Shown one piece after another: positions 33,188-44,376 of a stretch of DNA of 64,000 bases (positions are counted from its first letter, which is position 1; each line of letters begins with the position of its first letter). The stretch spans positions 37,451,771 to 37,515,770 of the forward strand of contig NC_134705.1 in assembly GCF_043290135.1 (NCBI RefSeq), in the 5' to 3' direction. The position numbers were made by a program, and so were the translations under genes. The DNA is from Rhipicephalus microplus (lineage: Eukaryota; Arthropoda; Arachnida; Ixodida; Ixodidae). The notes beneath the pieces are model-generated. The model did not search any database, had not been told where the DNA came from, and saw only the letters and a list, made by a program, of their open reading frames with translations.

Positions 33188-33421
33188 TGTTATGTGGAGT
33201 TTAACATCCCAAAACCTCCATATGATTATGAGAGACGCTGTAGTGGAGGATTCCGGAAATTTTGACCACCTGGGCTTCTTTAACGTGCACCCAAATCTGA
33301 GCACACGGGCCTACAACATTTCCGCCTCCATCGGCAATGCAGCCGCCGCAGCCGGGATTCGATCCCGCGACCTGCGGGTCAGCAGCCGAGTACCTTAGCT
33401 ACTAGACCACCGCGGCGGGGC
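33188..33421 (-). mobile_element. Ruka-type SINE, full length, minus strand
   Basis: Reading plus: TTTAACATCCCAAAACC through TTTCCGCCTCCATCGGC, then GGGATTCGATCCCGCGACC (B-box complement) and TAGACCACCGCGGCGGGG. It is flanked by the 17-bp direct repeat GCTCGCTTGGTCGTNGT at 33171-33187 and 33422-33438, with one mismatch. Confidence 0.93.
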
Positions 33422-33611
33422 GCTCGCTTGGTCGTCGTCATATCACAAAATGCACACTAGGATCGAGTATGTTTTTATTACGCCAAGATTCGCCCCTGAT
33501 CACAGCGTGAATTTTCATGAAACCATCAAATGTTTTTATATCTGCCTTGGTTCTTTTTCAAACTCGTTTTCATAGCAGCTGCTGTATATTGCCCGCGGCT
33601 CGGGCCCATGC

Positions 33612-33955
33612 AAAGACATATTTTACGTGCCGAAATCATCATATCATTAGGAGGCACACCGTGGTTTGAGACTCGAGATTGCTTCCAGCCACCTAAGTTT
33701 TTTTACGTGCACCTCAATCTATTTCAAATTCATACGGTGCGACGACAATGGACTGATAGTGCACACACACCGATTTTCACTTCTGTTTACATTAAGCGTC
33801 ATACCACCATACGCTTCAAATATGCAACACCAACGCACCCTGTCTATCATTCTTGCACCAAAATCTGAGCGTACCGTTACTATTTTTCGCTCCCGTGGAA
33901 ATGCAGCTGGCGTATGAGGGAATAGAACTCATGACTTTGATCCTAACACCACAAC
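33612..33955 (-). mobile_element. Highly divergent Ruka-like SINE, interrupted
   Basis: Two blocks align with the Ruka body in order: 33615-33722 (GCCGAAATCATCATATCATT, then TACGTGCACCTCAATCT) and 33853-33950 (CACCAAAATCTGAGCG, CCCGTGGAAATGCAG, then AGAACTCATGACTTTGA). About 130 bp of unrelated sequence lies between. Many substitutions imply an old copy or a sister SINE family. Confidence 0.5.
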
Positions 33956-35290
33956 ATCTCATCATGATAACTTGTCGATGGGTGTTGCTTGCAAGACCTG
34001 TACGTATAAACGCTCAGCGGGAACCTTCAGCACAAATCTGTTTACACTGAGCGGCGACGAGAAGTCTAGAATAAAACACTTGCAGGGCTCACAGTACGGT
34101 AGTTTAAGTGTATAAGCTAGCAAGCTTCAGCAATTTTGCACTACCAATGGTTGTTTCGGAAAGCCGGTGCCCACTCGCTAAATGTACAGCGGTCCTATTT
34201 GCTCTTTTGTTTTCAGTTGTACGGTCATCGTATGGTCATCGTGTTTCTTTTTTTTACTTAATAGATTGTACTACTGCGCCGGACAAAAAAATTTCAAAGT
34301 AACGAGAACATGGAGTATCTGCGAACTGCCGTAATCCATTCTTGACGCCTTTGCTTCTCGCACTGCTTGCATTGGAAACGATATAATGTGATGGGTAGTT
34401 TTCAGGTCTTCGTCATGTTTAAACTTTTTTAGCAGCTCACAATGCAGCAGTAGTACATGCCTGCTTCGTAGAATGACGAAGAAGCGCTGCCCATGGCAAG
34501 CAAAATGCGAGATAAGGGCTCCAATGAACACGTTTCCCGTGTTCCTTGGAGCCCAATGAGGAAACCAAGCAAGCGCAGCCCCTCCGAGCGACAAGAGCTT
34601 TTCGTTCTTTCCGTCAGAGTGTTGAATGGTGCTTCGCAAACTTGAGCCTGTCTTCCCTATATAAGGACCAAAAAACAACTTAAAAAACACGGTCAATCTT
34701 GTTATTCTCCCTTGAATTTCTAGTTTATTGGTATCCTTCTTGATGCCAGAACAGTAATTCACATCACATTTTTAGGACACATGCTTTAGAATGGCCCATA
34801 TAAGATAAATTTTAGTTGTGAACAGTTTTCTACCTTGCTTTGCCAAGCATTCACCACCCGCCAATACCGTTCTTCCCCGCGTCTCGCATAATTATCAAGT
34901 GCGATGAACTTGACATTACGCTGCATTTTGGGAGCTTTCGATTGGGCAAGTGGAAATAAGCATAGTGTAGCCGAGAAGTACAAAATCCTGATAGGCTCAA
35001 CTCTTAGCGCCCTGTCTGTCTTTTGCTGGACGAAGGCGTATGAAAGGATATTCCGTTAGCAGGCTGCGTGCTCGATCCTCGACTGTGAACATTGAATATA
35101 AGGGCGGAATGGCGAGTGCTAGCACGTGCTCACCTGTTCGCTATTTCAGCAGAAATCAGCGAACAGCTCGTTTACCCTTCCACATGTTTTATTATCACTG
35201 TACGAACACTGCTTTTTTTCCCCTGGAGCAGCCGTATTCCAATACACTCGCGTTTTACAGTTTCCCAAGATCCAATGAAAAGGAATTAGC
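33956..35290. other. Unassigned stretch with a 163-codon minus-strand frame
   Basis: The frame at 34762-34271 is long for this AT-rich DNA and contains FGPYIGKTGSSLRSTIQHS, only loosely like a GIY-YIG start. I do not assign it. No repeat recognised. Confidence 0.35.
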
Positions 35291-35491
35291 TCCAGCTTAG
35301 GAGGAAAGAAGGAGGAAGAAAGCTTAAGCATAAAGACAGGGAGGTCATCCAGTTCTTAGACCGGTTGGATACCGTGTGCTGGGGATAGGGGCGAGGGAAA
35401 GAAAAGATGTTTAAAAGAAATGTCGCTAAGAGAGAGAGAAAATACAAAAAAACATTGCGACAGATGAAAGGCAACCAAAAATTATAAGACG

Positions 35492-36857
35492 CTAAAGTCT
35501 GTCTCTGAGGCCAGTTGTCCGCAAAAAGCGCAGCAAGGCTTTCAAAGCCTTCTGGGCTGAAGGTGGGATCGGCCAGTGACCCAGGATCTTATGTTCTGAC
35601 AAAGGCCGATCGTCCAGTCTATCCAGAGCTGCAGTGAGTTCTTGTCTTAGCGCGCTGAAATGGGTGCACTCGCACAAAAGGTGCACGATGGTTTCTTCGC
35701 AGCTGCAGTAAGTGCATGTAGAAGAGCCGCCCATTCCAATGAGATAAGAGTATGCGTTCGTGATGGCCACTCCAATCCACAGGTGGCATAGAGGAGTCTC
35801 CTCAGCGCGAGATATTCTTGGGGAACACGAAGCTGCAGATCGGGATCCAAGTTAGCAGGCGCACGTTTGCGAAGTGTGTTGAGTTACACTGTACCAGTGT
35901 GAGGTCACGCGCAAGCGAACAAAGTCTTGTAGCTGCGTTGGTTCTTGAGAACGGCATGACTGTGTATTGGGTACCATCGTGTGCAGATCTAGTGGCCTCA
36001 TCTGCGCGGTCATTGCCATATATTCCGCAACGACCTGGTATCCACTGATACACTATGCTGTGCTGTTTCTCGATTGCTTGGTGTTGAATAAGCCTTATTT
36101 CAGCTGCTAACTGTTTATTGGGTCCATGGCGAAAGGTTGACATAAGACATTGAAGAGCTGCCTTCGAGTCCGAGAAGATAGACCAAGTTCCCGAAGGTTC
36201 TTCAACTATAAACTCTAGAGCTGCACGTATGGTGGCGAGTTCTGCAGCTGTCGACGACATTGAATTCAATGTCATGAATTTAATTGTGATGTGCCTCGCG
36301 AGAATAACCACCTCCCCTGCAGAGCTTACTGAAGACACCGAGACATCCGTGTAAATGTGAAGGCGTCCGTTGTGCTACTCTTGCAGGAAGAGTAATGTTG
36401 CCTCTTTCAGGGCGAGATGTGATGACTTTTTCTCATTTTCGATGCCAGAAATTGTAAAAAAGGCTTTGAACGGGTGTAGGCACCATATTGGTATCGGCGG
36501 CCGCGCTGCATGCGTGAAGTGCAATGGAATCACTGTGCAATGCTGAGCTACAGTTGCGCTGAACGCTGAATGGGGCCTACAAGTTTGAAGTGTGGCGAGG
36601 TGATGAGATGGAAGACGAGCGACATGTCTTATGTGCGTTCTCAAAGTCTCTACGCGGATGTATGCGTTGACTGGATAATCACGTGTAATGATGACTGACG
36701 CTGCTGTTGACGCGCACCTCGGGAGACCAAGGCATAGTCTCAGTGCTTGAGCTTGGATCGACTGGAGGACGCGCAAGTTTATTCTTCGGAACCCGGAAAG
36801 CACGGGTAAGCTGTATCGCATGTAACCGAGGAACAGAACAGTGCAGAGTTGAAGCAT
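35492..36857 (-). pseudogene. I-type ORF2 C-terminal part: RT linker, RNase H, zinc finger
   Basis: The linker piece has LGYMRYSLPVLSG and LRLCLGLPRCAST. The RNase H piece (36338-35802) shows SSTAAELATIRAALEFI (catalytic Glu), IFSDSKAALQCL (catalytic Asp) and QWIPGRCGIYGNDRADEATR (conserved region with the last Asp; the usual HCGI reads RCGI). The finger piece (35770-35492) has CTYCSCEETIVHLLCECTHF, a Cys/His cluster typical of LINE C-termini. RNase H would degrade the RNA of the hybrid during insertion. Frames shift at least twice. Confidence 0.85.
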
Positions 36858-36929
36858 TCCTTGTACCGATGCACCCCACGTTTTTCAAGCAAGAAACCTC
36901 AGCACGTGGGTGATTATGGTGAAATCAGT

Positions 36930-38002
36930 TTACATGTGGGCAATGTGAGGGCTCCAGAAGAGGTCGCGATCAACTATGACTCCGAGGAATCGGTGGGTCT
37001 TCGCGTAGTTGAACGTGTGTCCGTTGATTTTAATAACATATGGGCTCATAACCTTATGCGTGAATGCTATAAGCGAGCACTTCTCTGATGACAGCTCTAG
37101 TCCCCGTTCTTCCAGGTACTTTGTCGCTAGTGTAGCCGCTCTCTGAAGCCAGGCACGCAAGTGAAGGCGTGTTACGCCTGACGCCCAGATGCAGATGTGA
37201 TCTGCATATATTGATAGATGGACAGATACTGGAAGTGCGTCAACCAAGCTGAGGAGCACTAGATTGAAAAGTGTGGGGCTAAAAACACCACCTTGAGGCA
37301 CACCACGACGGATGCATTGATGCGTTGTTGTGCCATTCTCCGTCTGTAGAAAGAAAGTTCTGCCTTTTAAATACCTGTCGATCCATTGGTAAACCCCACC
37401 CCCTAATCCAACATTTTCGATGACATCTAGAATGTCTTCATGTGATACGTTAGCAAATGCACCTTTCACGTCCAAAAACAACGCCGCAGATAATCGTTTC
37501 AGTCTTTTTTGATGCTTGACAGATGATACCAGGTCTATACCCTTATCAACTGCGGACCACCCAAGCCTAAATCTCGTCATGGCATCAGTGTACACCCCAT
37601 GGTGCTCCAGGCACCACTCTAGGCGAGTCATAATCATCCTCTCCATCACTTTCCCGAAACAGCTGGTAAGCGCGATGGGGCGATAAGTGGTCAAGTCCAG
37701 AGGATATTTACCTGGTTTAAGTACAGGGACGAGGCGGCTGGATTTCCACGAATGAGGGACAGACCCGCTCCTCCACGAGTCGTTGTAGACGGATAGAAGG
37801 GCCAACGAGCTGCTTCTCCGAGGTTGCAAAGAACCATGTACGTGATCTCGTCCGGGCCCGGCGATGAAGATCGCTTGCATGCCGTCAAGGCCGCTTGGAG
37901 TTCTTCTAGAGAGAATAAGGTGTCCGTTCGTGAATCTCTAGAGACTGGAGCGCTTTCTAGGAGACGCGTGGTGCACGCGGACGCCTGACCGGCAACTTTC
38001 AT
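36930..38002 (-). pseudogene. I-type ORF2 reverse transcriptase with altered active site
   Basis: Overlapping frames 38002-37691 and 37880-36930 carry ALTACKRSSSPGPDEITY, LVPVLKPGK..DLTTYRPI, ALFLDVKGAFANVSHEDIL and RRGVPQGGVFSPTLFNL. The catalytic box reads SIYADHICIW where the family has YADD, so the second aspartate is His: catalytically dead. TYRPIALTSC and the thumb HRFLGVIVDRDL are intact. A frameshift near 37850 joins the two frames. Confidence 0.88.
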
Positions 38003-38554
38003 GCAGAAATATTCTGCTACTTCAATTTCAGTGCGGCCTTGGTGGAGAGACAGATACTTGAAGGGGTGATGTTAATGTGGCAATGTTCGTACGCCACGAA
38101 CAATCCTCCATGTCTGCGTTAAAAGCTTGTGTGGATCCAACGATTCGCACAGAGAGTTCCACCGAAAGGACTGAAGTGAATTGATTCTCAGCTGAATTTT
38201 TTTCTGTAGGCACATTGCATCGTGAATGAACTTAGTGCGCCTATACTTCGTTCTGCACGACGTCGAATCGCTCTGAGCCATTCCAATTCCGCTTCAAGTT
38301 GAAAATATTTTGAAGTATATATGTTCAATATGATAAGTCGCTTCTTGAGTAGCACCTCTAACCATATACTCGAGGGTGTCCAGAGGAGGCGCTTCATTTT
38401 CTTGACACCTCTTTTCCGTCACTGACCTGAACTTTGTCAAGTCGATGCGAGTTGAAGTATCATAGTTTGGCGATTTTTCCAGGCCCTTGATCTTTAAATA
38501 AGTTGGTATGTGGTCGCTTCCATGAGTTTCATAGTGTGCGAACCACTTAACCTT

Positions 38555-39001
38555 TCAATTTAGGCTTCGTGACGCAAATGTCAAGTCAAGGCAGCTGCTA
38601 TATGTCGTTCCCCGTAAAAACGTTTGGCTTCCGTCGTTTACACTAAGCAGCTGCTGCTCCAGAGCAAAGGAGAATACTTGCCTTCCGCGACGGTCTGTCT
38701 TCTGACTTCCCCATAGCGGGTGGTGAGCGTTGAAATCTCTGGTGATGATCCATGGTACAGGTGTGGCTGTTAACAGTGCACGTAGTCTTTCAGGTTCGAA
38801 ACGGCTTGAAGTTGATATATATGCGCTTACCAGCGTGAAATTGGGGTCTCTACGTTTTACTGTCAAGCAGTCATACTGGTTGTCGTTGTCAGGGGCTACA
38901 CGGTGCTTGATATAGGTAAGGTCATATCTGATATATACCATGACTTTACTCTGTTGCACGTAGCGGACTTGAAGGCTTCGTACCTGGTAGTCGTATTGCA
39001 T
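38555..39001 (-). pseudogene. I-type ORF2 AP endonuclease fragment
   Basis: The frame shows LVSAYISTSSRF, then WIITRDFNAHHPLWGS (family GDFNAHH, Gly replaced by Arg) and GTTYSSCLDLTFASRSL. This is the C-terminal half of the endonuclease. The SDH segment and the link to RT lie in other frames between 38550 and 38000. The N-terminal half (about 39120-39000) is out of frame. Confidence 0.8.
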
Positions 39002-39589
39002 TGTCTAGGCGTGGCTCATCACAGATAACTATAATTGGAAACTGGTTTTTAAATACAAATTGTCGGATAACAGAAATACGGGGCTTGAGGCTTCAGGTAT
39101 TCCACTGAAATATCGAAGCTCCTTTGACTTCTTTACGAAAGGCTTGCAGAGGCGGTGCCATGGTGCATTTCCAGACTTGGTAGCACCGGCTTCAGCGCAT
39201 CCGCTAACTGAAGTGCACTCTTAGCAGACAGATTGTCAATGCTAGTGAGGAGCATACGAATGGTATTCGTAGGGGCCTTTGCCATAGTTATGATTTGTTT
39301 ATCGCGACTATCACCGCATTCTCCTTCCGAAGTGATTGTAGACGAGCGATGCGGCGGATCAAACGGCGCGTATATCGTTGGCAGCGCTGGAAATGCTTCA
39401 TACGAGCCGTTGATGCTCTTGTCTTGCTTGGAGGATTTGTTGCCGGCATGACTGGACGCTTGAGGTGGTATGTCGGCGATCATTTGGTGAGGTGCAGTTC
39501 TTGCTTAGGCACTGGGTCTCTTCAGGGGCCTCCGGCGACGGGACCGCTGGTGTCGTACTTGAACAGCGGACTCTGTGTGGGTTGAGCAG

Positions 39590-40511
39590 CCCCGGACCGT
39601 TTGCCTCAACACTTGCATTTCCTTTTTTATGACAGGGCAATCTTTCGACGATGCTTCGTGAGGGCCATGACAGTTTCGACATTTTCGAAGTTCTGCCTGG
39701 CAAGCGTCTGCGCTATGTGATTCTGATCATAGCGAGCGCACAGCTAGATTTGTATAAACAGCACTGACATGTCCCAATCTATAACATTTCCGGCATTGAA
39801 GGGGCTTCAGTACAAAGGAACGCACTGTGTGTCAAAAATGGCCGACCTTGACTTGTGATGGAAGGCTGTCTCCCTTGAACACGAGCTTCACGCAGCGTGA
39901 TTTGCCAAGGCGACGAGCTTGCAGTATGGTAAGTTCTGCAGACGCCGGCTTGATGAGAGCAGCAAAGTCACTTTCGCTGATGGAAATGTCGACATCGTAA
40001 ATGACGCCTGTAGTAGAGTCGCGGCCATCAGGTATGTATGAGCGAACATTAATGTTATCCAACATCTTAACATTGCTCAGCACTTCCAATGTGCTTTGTT
40101 GAGTGACGTCTACGGCGAGGATAATCTTACGGCCATTGATCTGCACGTCCGTGATCTGTCCCTGGGCGAGTTCTTTAAGTGACCTAGACGTGGCTTGACG
40201 ATTCAGCCGGTTCAGACTATGAGGCACATCGACCGGCACAAACAGAATTGTGTATAATGTGAGCTCTCGCGTCTTCGTCGTACTCCTACTTGTTGATGGA
40301 GACGGCATCACTAGTCTTCTTTTTGCTGCCGCTTTGTCACAGGTACGAAGTCGCCTTCATCAGAGCTTTCGTCGCTGGCCGTAGAGTAAATCAGCGTGTC
40401 CTCACTGTCGGCATCACCCGAGTGGCCCGTACGCTTTCTTGTGGTAGCTGCAGACGACGTCGATGGTTGCGGTGGAAGCCCAGGCGAATCCACGTCCATC
40501 GCCACAGTCAC
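39590..40511 (-). pseudogene. I-type ORF1: gag-like protein with CCHC knuckles, frameshifted
   Basis: The N-terminal frame (40511-40311) is acidic and Ser-rich (DADSEDTLIYSTASDESSDE). A frameshift at about 40320 moves to 40311-39832 with LYTILFVPVDVPHSLNRL and RRLGKSRCVKLVFKGDSLP, an RNA-binding-like region. After another shift the sequence reads LQCRKCYRLGHVSAVY and then CRNCHGPHEASSKDCP near 39790-39610, two CCHC-type knuckles (the last Cys of the first reads Tyr). ORF1 would bind the element RNA. Confidence 0.8.
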
Positions 40512-40539
40512 TGGAACGGTATGTTCCAGTGAGCCACAG

Positions 40540-41134
40540 AAGAGAGAGAGAAACGAGAAAAAAGGAAGGCAGGGAAGTTCACCAGATGCTGGTATCCAGT
40601 ATGCTACCCTACACTAGGGTTGGGGAATAGGCGGTTGAAAGAGAAAGGGAGTGTAAGAAATAAATAGGAGAAAACACCGACACACACGCACACACAAAAT
40701 CAGTCCACTCAGAGGTGTTCCGACAGGCCAGTAGTTCGCAAGAAGCCCAGTAGCGCATGCACGGCTTTCTTCTGTGATGATGAGTCATGACGATGGCGCA
40801 GTATACTTTCATCAGGACGGCCATTGATCCGCACGTCCGCGATCTGTCCCTGGGCGAGTTCTTCAAGAGACCTAGACGTGGCTTGACGATTTAGCCGGTT
40901 CAGACTATGAGTCGCATCGATCGCACAAACAAAATTGTGTTTACACTAAGCAGCTGCTCCAGAGCAAAGAAGAATACTTGCCTTCCGCGATGGTCTGTCT
41001 TCTGACTTCCCCATAGTGGGTGGTGAGCGTTGAAATCTCTAGTGACGATCCATGGTCCAGGTGTGGCTGTTAACAGTGCACGTAATCTGTCAGGTTAGAA
41101 ACGGCTTGAAGGTGATATATATGCGCCTACCAGC
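40540..41134 (-). mobile_element. Second, rearranged I-type fragment
   Basis: Three blocks match the main I element: 40540-40800 resembles its 3' end (compare 35300-35570, GGCCAGTAGTTCGCAAGAAG); 40817-40936 matches ORF1 (compare 40135-40260, CTGTCCCTGGGCGAGTTCTT); 40937-41134 matches the endonuclease (compare 38637-38833, CTTCTGACTTCCCCATAG). In transcription order they run endonuclease, ORF1, 3' end, which is scrambled. The 3' end abuts the 5' end of the main copy. Confidence 0.8.
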
Positions 41135-41540
41135 CACAGAAAATCTTCGAAAAATTACCGAGACTGACAGCAGTGTTCCACGCCAGAATCACTTCGTCGT
41201 CGTCCACCCACAATTGCCAGCTCCAGTTTAAGTTTGTTATAGGGCTGGGAGCTCCTATCGCGCCGAGTAAAATGTGAAGTTGTTGAAGGGTTTTTTTACG
41301 ATAATACTCTTGAAGTCGCTTCAAACTGAGCGTGCACGTTCTGCTGAAAGATCTCAAATCAAAACTGTTTTGAACTTGCTAAAGTTGATGACACTTCGTG
41401 CTGGACACAAGCCTCATCGTTTGGGGAATTCGAATGTTGTAGCAAATTTTCGAAGTAAACGCGCTCCTTCCTAAACTTTGTGATAATGCCTATCAAAGTA
41501 TGTGCCACAAGATATATTGAACGAAACCGAATATACCCAT
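41135..41540. other. Unassigned stretch
   Basis: A minus-strand frame (41357-41127) contains LGAIGAPSPITNLNWSWQLW. The sequence is protein-like, but I cannot place it. Confidence 0.3.
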
Positions 41541-43110
41541 GCTATCAAAAAGATATAGTCCATCTCACTCGTCGCATCAAGCGCTTACGTAAGAACCGTC
41601 ATTACGACTGTAATGATAGTGCTATTTGAGTTAATGTATTGAAAAGTAAAAAGAAGCTAAAATCAAGAGACTAAGAACTACTACTTTAGCATTGCATTCG
41701 ATACACTTGAAAAAAAAAACATCGAACTTCAAGAGGATGATTAGTCCTGCATTATCTGTGCCCTGATTATGTATTATTGATGGCCTATCCTTCTCAAATG
41801 CTGAAGCTATATAACAATTGACTTTGTAGTTTATTTCAAATATGTGTTTTTTACCGATTACTGTATCGTTTCTTCGTTTTCCGCATACAGCAAACTACTT
41901 GGTCTTCCATATTTTCAATTGAGCTCCTCTGAAGGGCATAAGCTAAAGGTTGTTTTGAAATTTCCTAACACTCTTGCCCAGATGACATGCCAAATATATT
42001 TCCAAAGTGACACTCAGTATGATGTGCTAATTATTTCACCGTAATATTTGAAAAAAGTAAATCTTTGCCACAGTCCCTCAACTCTGAAAATTAGCAAACG
42101 TCGTGCCCTTAAGTGCAGAAAAAAGCTAATACCAAACTATAGACCAATTTCCTTGCTTTCTGTACCAGCTCCACACGTTTTGGGCACATAACAAATACAC
42201 CGTAGAATACCTAAACGCACACAAAGTATTGTACTGGTCACAACACGAGTTTTGCTTGAGTTTACGCATGACATCGCTGCTTCCCTCAACGACCAAAGAC
42301 AGATTTAGGCCATATTTATTGACTATTTTAAAGATTTTGAGAAGGTTTGCCAAGCAAAACATGTAGCTTCTTTACAAACTTTCTAGCGACAACAAGCTGG
42401 TTGATTGCATAACAGATTACTTGAAGTCGCGCTCAAAACTTGTTACGTTTAACCTCGCGATGTCATCTGACCTACAGAAGCATCAGGAGTGCCGCGAGGC
42501 TCAGTGCTTGGACAGCTTTTGTTTGTTATTTATGTAAGTGACGTAACCGAGATTATCGTAACACCCAAAATTTTCGCAATCCGTAAAATCATCTATAATA
42601 ATCAAACATAATGTGCGCTGATTACAGTTTCTTTTCGTCGTTTTATATCGGAAAGGAAACATGGTAGTTGCCTAGCTGCAAAAAAGACTGAACTAACGCC
42701 TTCTTTAAATAAGAAATGGCCCCTTCACTTTACATATACTAACCACGGTGTAAGTCTAGTACATGTCACCGAGTTTATATACCTTGATGTAACTGTTCCA
42801 GGAAATTTTAAATGGCACAATATTTTTTTATCCAGTACAAGGTCTTCGAGAACCTTGGTATCCCCGACACACGTAAAGCAGTTCGTCCAAAGGATGTCCA
42901 CTGACTGTGCATAAGGTGTTATTCAGACTCAAATAAGGGTTGGCTGTTTGTTAACGTCACCACAGACATGCCATAGCTATGTGATAATGTGTTAAAAAAG
43001 CAAAAGGTTTATAGTTTGCCGCTATGACCAGCGTTCCTTGTATACACTTCGAATCTGCATGTTTTATCGCTGCAGCATCTATCGATCATCAGCGCACTCC
43101 CAATCGTGTC
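41541..43110 (+). pseudogene. Strongly decayed plus-strand LINE (Jockey/CR1-like RT)
   Basis: Scattered RT words appear in order across frames: HLTRRIKRLRKNRHY (near 41565), then LIPNYRPISLLSVPA (near 42128), LVTFNLAMSS, SGVPRGSVLGQLLFVIYVSD (near 42487) and VTEFIYLDVTVPGNFKWHN (near 42757). No frame stays open for more than about 80 codons and the region is AT-rich, so it is an old insertion. It is the only plus-strand LINE in the window. Confidence 0.7.
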
Positions 43111-43825
43111 ATTCTCCAGCTTCGTTGCATCTTTTGCGCAACGTACCCGGTGCTTTTATCCTCTAAATATTGTGCCCGATAGATCAATTTGGAAGCGTTT
43201 TTGTTGTCTTTTGTTTGTTCTTTGCTTTTCGGCTGAACGTGAATTTTTTGAGTGAGCTTGATGGGTATCTTGATGACTCGGTTCTGAGAAATTGCAAAAA
43301 ATGAATTGCGTGAACATGTATTTTGTAAAATTGTAATTTTGAAGGGGCTGAACATTTGTATTTACACCTACTATGCCGTTATTTTTTCTGAAAATCAAGA
43401 ATAAAGTTGCTATTCCCACCAACTCTTAAATCATAATCTTATACCTTTGCTTTCCCCCTCTCCGCGCCGCGCCGCCGCCGATTCGATAGATCGCCGATGA
43501 CACGCCGCTGCCGAAGGCGGAAACACTGGCGCACCACGGCCAGCAATTTCAGTACCGGCGCACAGGTCTAGTTCAATGCTATATACTAGTTCGCTATACT
43601 CATGGCACTGCGGCCCAACCCTCGCTAAACTTTCCTAAAACCAAGGAGGTTACGCCCAGTGAGTTTAACGTGGCAACCCTTTCTGGTCAGATAGTGCTCA
43701 AAGTGCGTCCTTCTGATACTAGTTTTTTTAATAAGCATCAAACTCAAGGCAAATTTTATAGCAGATTAAGTGACCAATACTCGTGTCTGTAAGTTATTTC
43801 ATCAGAAATAACTATCTTTTTCAGT
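43111..43825. other. Unassigned stretch with a CpG-rich island
   Basis: Around 43450-43560 a block with CGCGCCGCGCCGCCGCCG stands out against AT-rich DNA. Short minus-strand frames (43089-43422) have no known motif. Confidence 0.4.
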
Positions 43826-44376
43826 AACGTATGCTGTCGGGCTAGTTGGTGTGTAACTGTGCAGACCTTCGTTGGCGCAAACCTAAAAGACGTCGAAAGA
43901 AGAGACTCGGAAAAGCGCACACTCGCAACTTACTTCTATTGAACCGAAGCTCGTCCTATACAACCCTCATGCATGCGTACAACCAGAAGAAGAGACAAAC
44001 CAACTATAATCACAATCTATCAGATAGAAAATCAAATTCATTATCATACAATGACAGAGATGGAACACTGATACATTGTTCGCCAAATTGTCTAATAAAC
44101 ATCACCGCTGCCAATTCACGTGCCACTTTGTCATTGCTTCTTAGCAATATTCTCGTACGGTGCAGTAGCCGTTCACACGAGCATTCTTTACAATGATGCG
44201 GCAAATGCGAACTCGTGCAGGGTCTCATTGACAGTGCAGGTTTCCTTGAGCAATCGTTTATACAACAGCCCGACTGGCCAATGTACACCTTGCCACAATT
44301 GAGCAGGATCAAATAGACAATGACTACAAAACAATTCAAAAACTTTCTTTCGTGCTTTTTTAAACAATGAGCACTT
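43826..44376 (-). pseudogene. Penelope-like element, inverted 5'-truncated copy (GIY-YIG domain and 3' UTR)
   Basis: The minus-strand frame 44339-44010 reads CGKVYIGQSGCCINDCSR, HHCKECSCE and ARELAAVMFI, the GIY-YIG endonuclease of Penelope-like elements with its CxC...H...C cluster. The 3' UTR follows to ACCAACTAGCCC near 43840. It is nearly the same sequence as 45880-46193 joined to 50517-50720 on the plus strand. It is joined head-to-head to the plus copy at about 44376, a common arrangement for Penelope insertions. The RT part is absent. Confidence 0.88.

Larger units (their letters stand above)
35291..40535 (-). mobile_element. I-type LINE with RNase H, broken
   Basis: Minus strand, 5' to 3': ORF1 (about 40511-39590) with CCHC knuckles, then ORF2 with AP endonuclease (39001-38555), RT (38002-36930), an RT-to-RNase H linker (36857-36375), RNase H (36338-35802) and a C-terminal Cys/His finger (35770-35492), followed by a purine-rich 3' UTR on the plus strand. 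RNase H downstream of RT places it in the I group. Multiple frameshifts make it inactive. Confidence 0.85.

Noticed and set aside
34271..34762. 163-codon minus-strand frame as a GIY-YIG nuclease
   Set aside because: Only PYIGKTGSSLR is reminiscent; the rest of the fold and the Cys/His cluster are missing.
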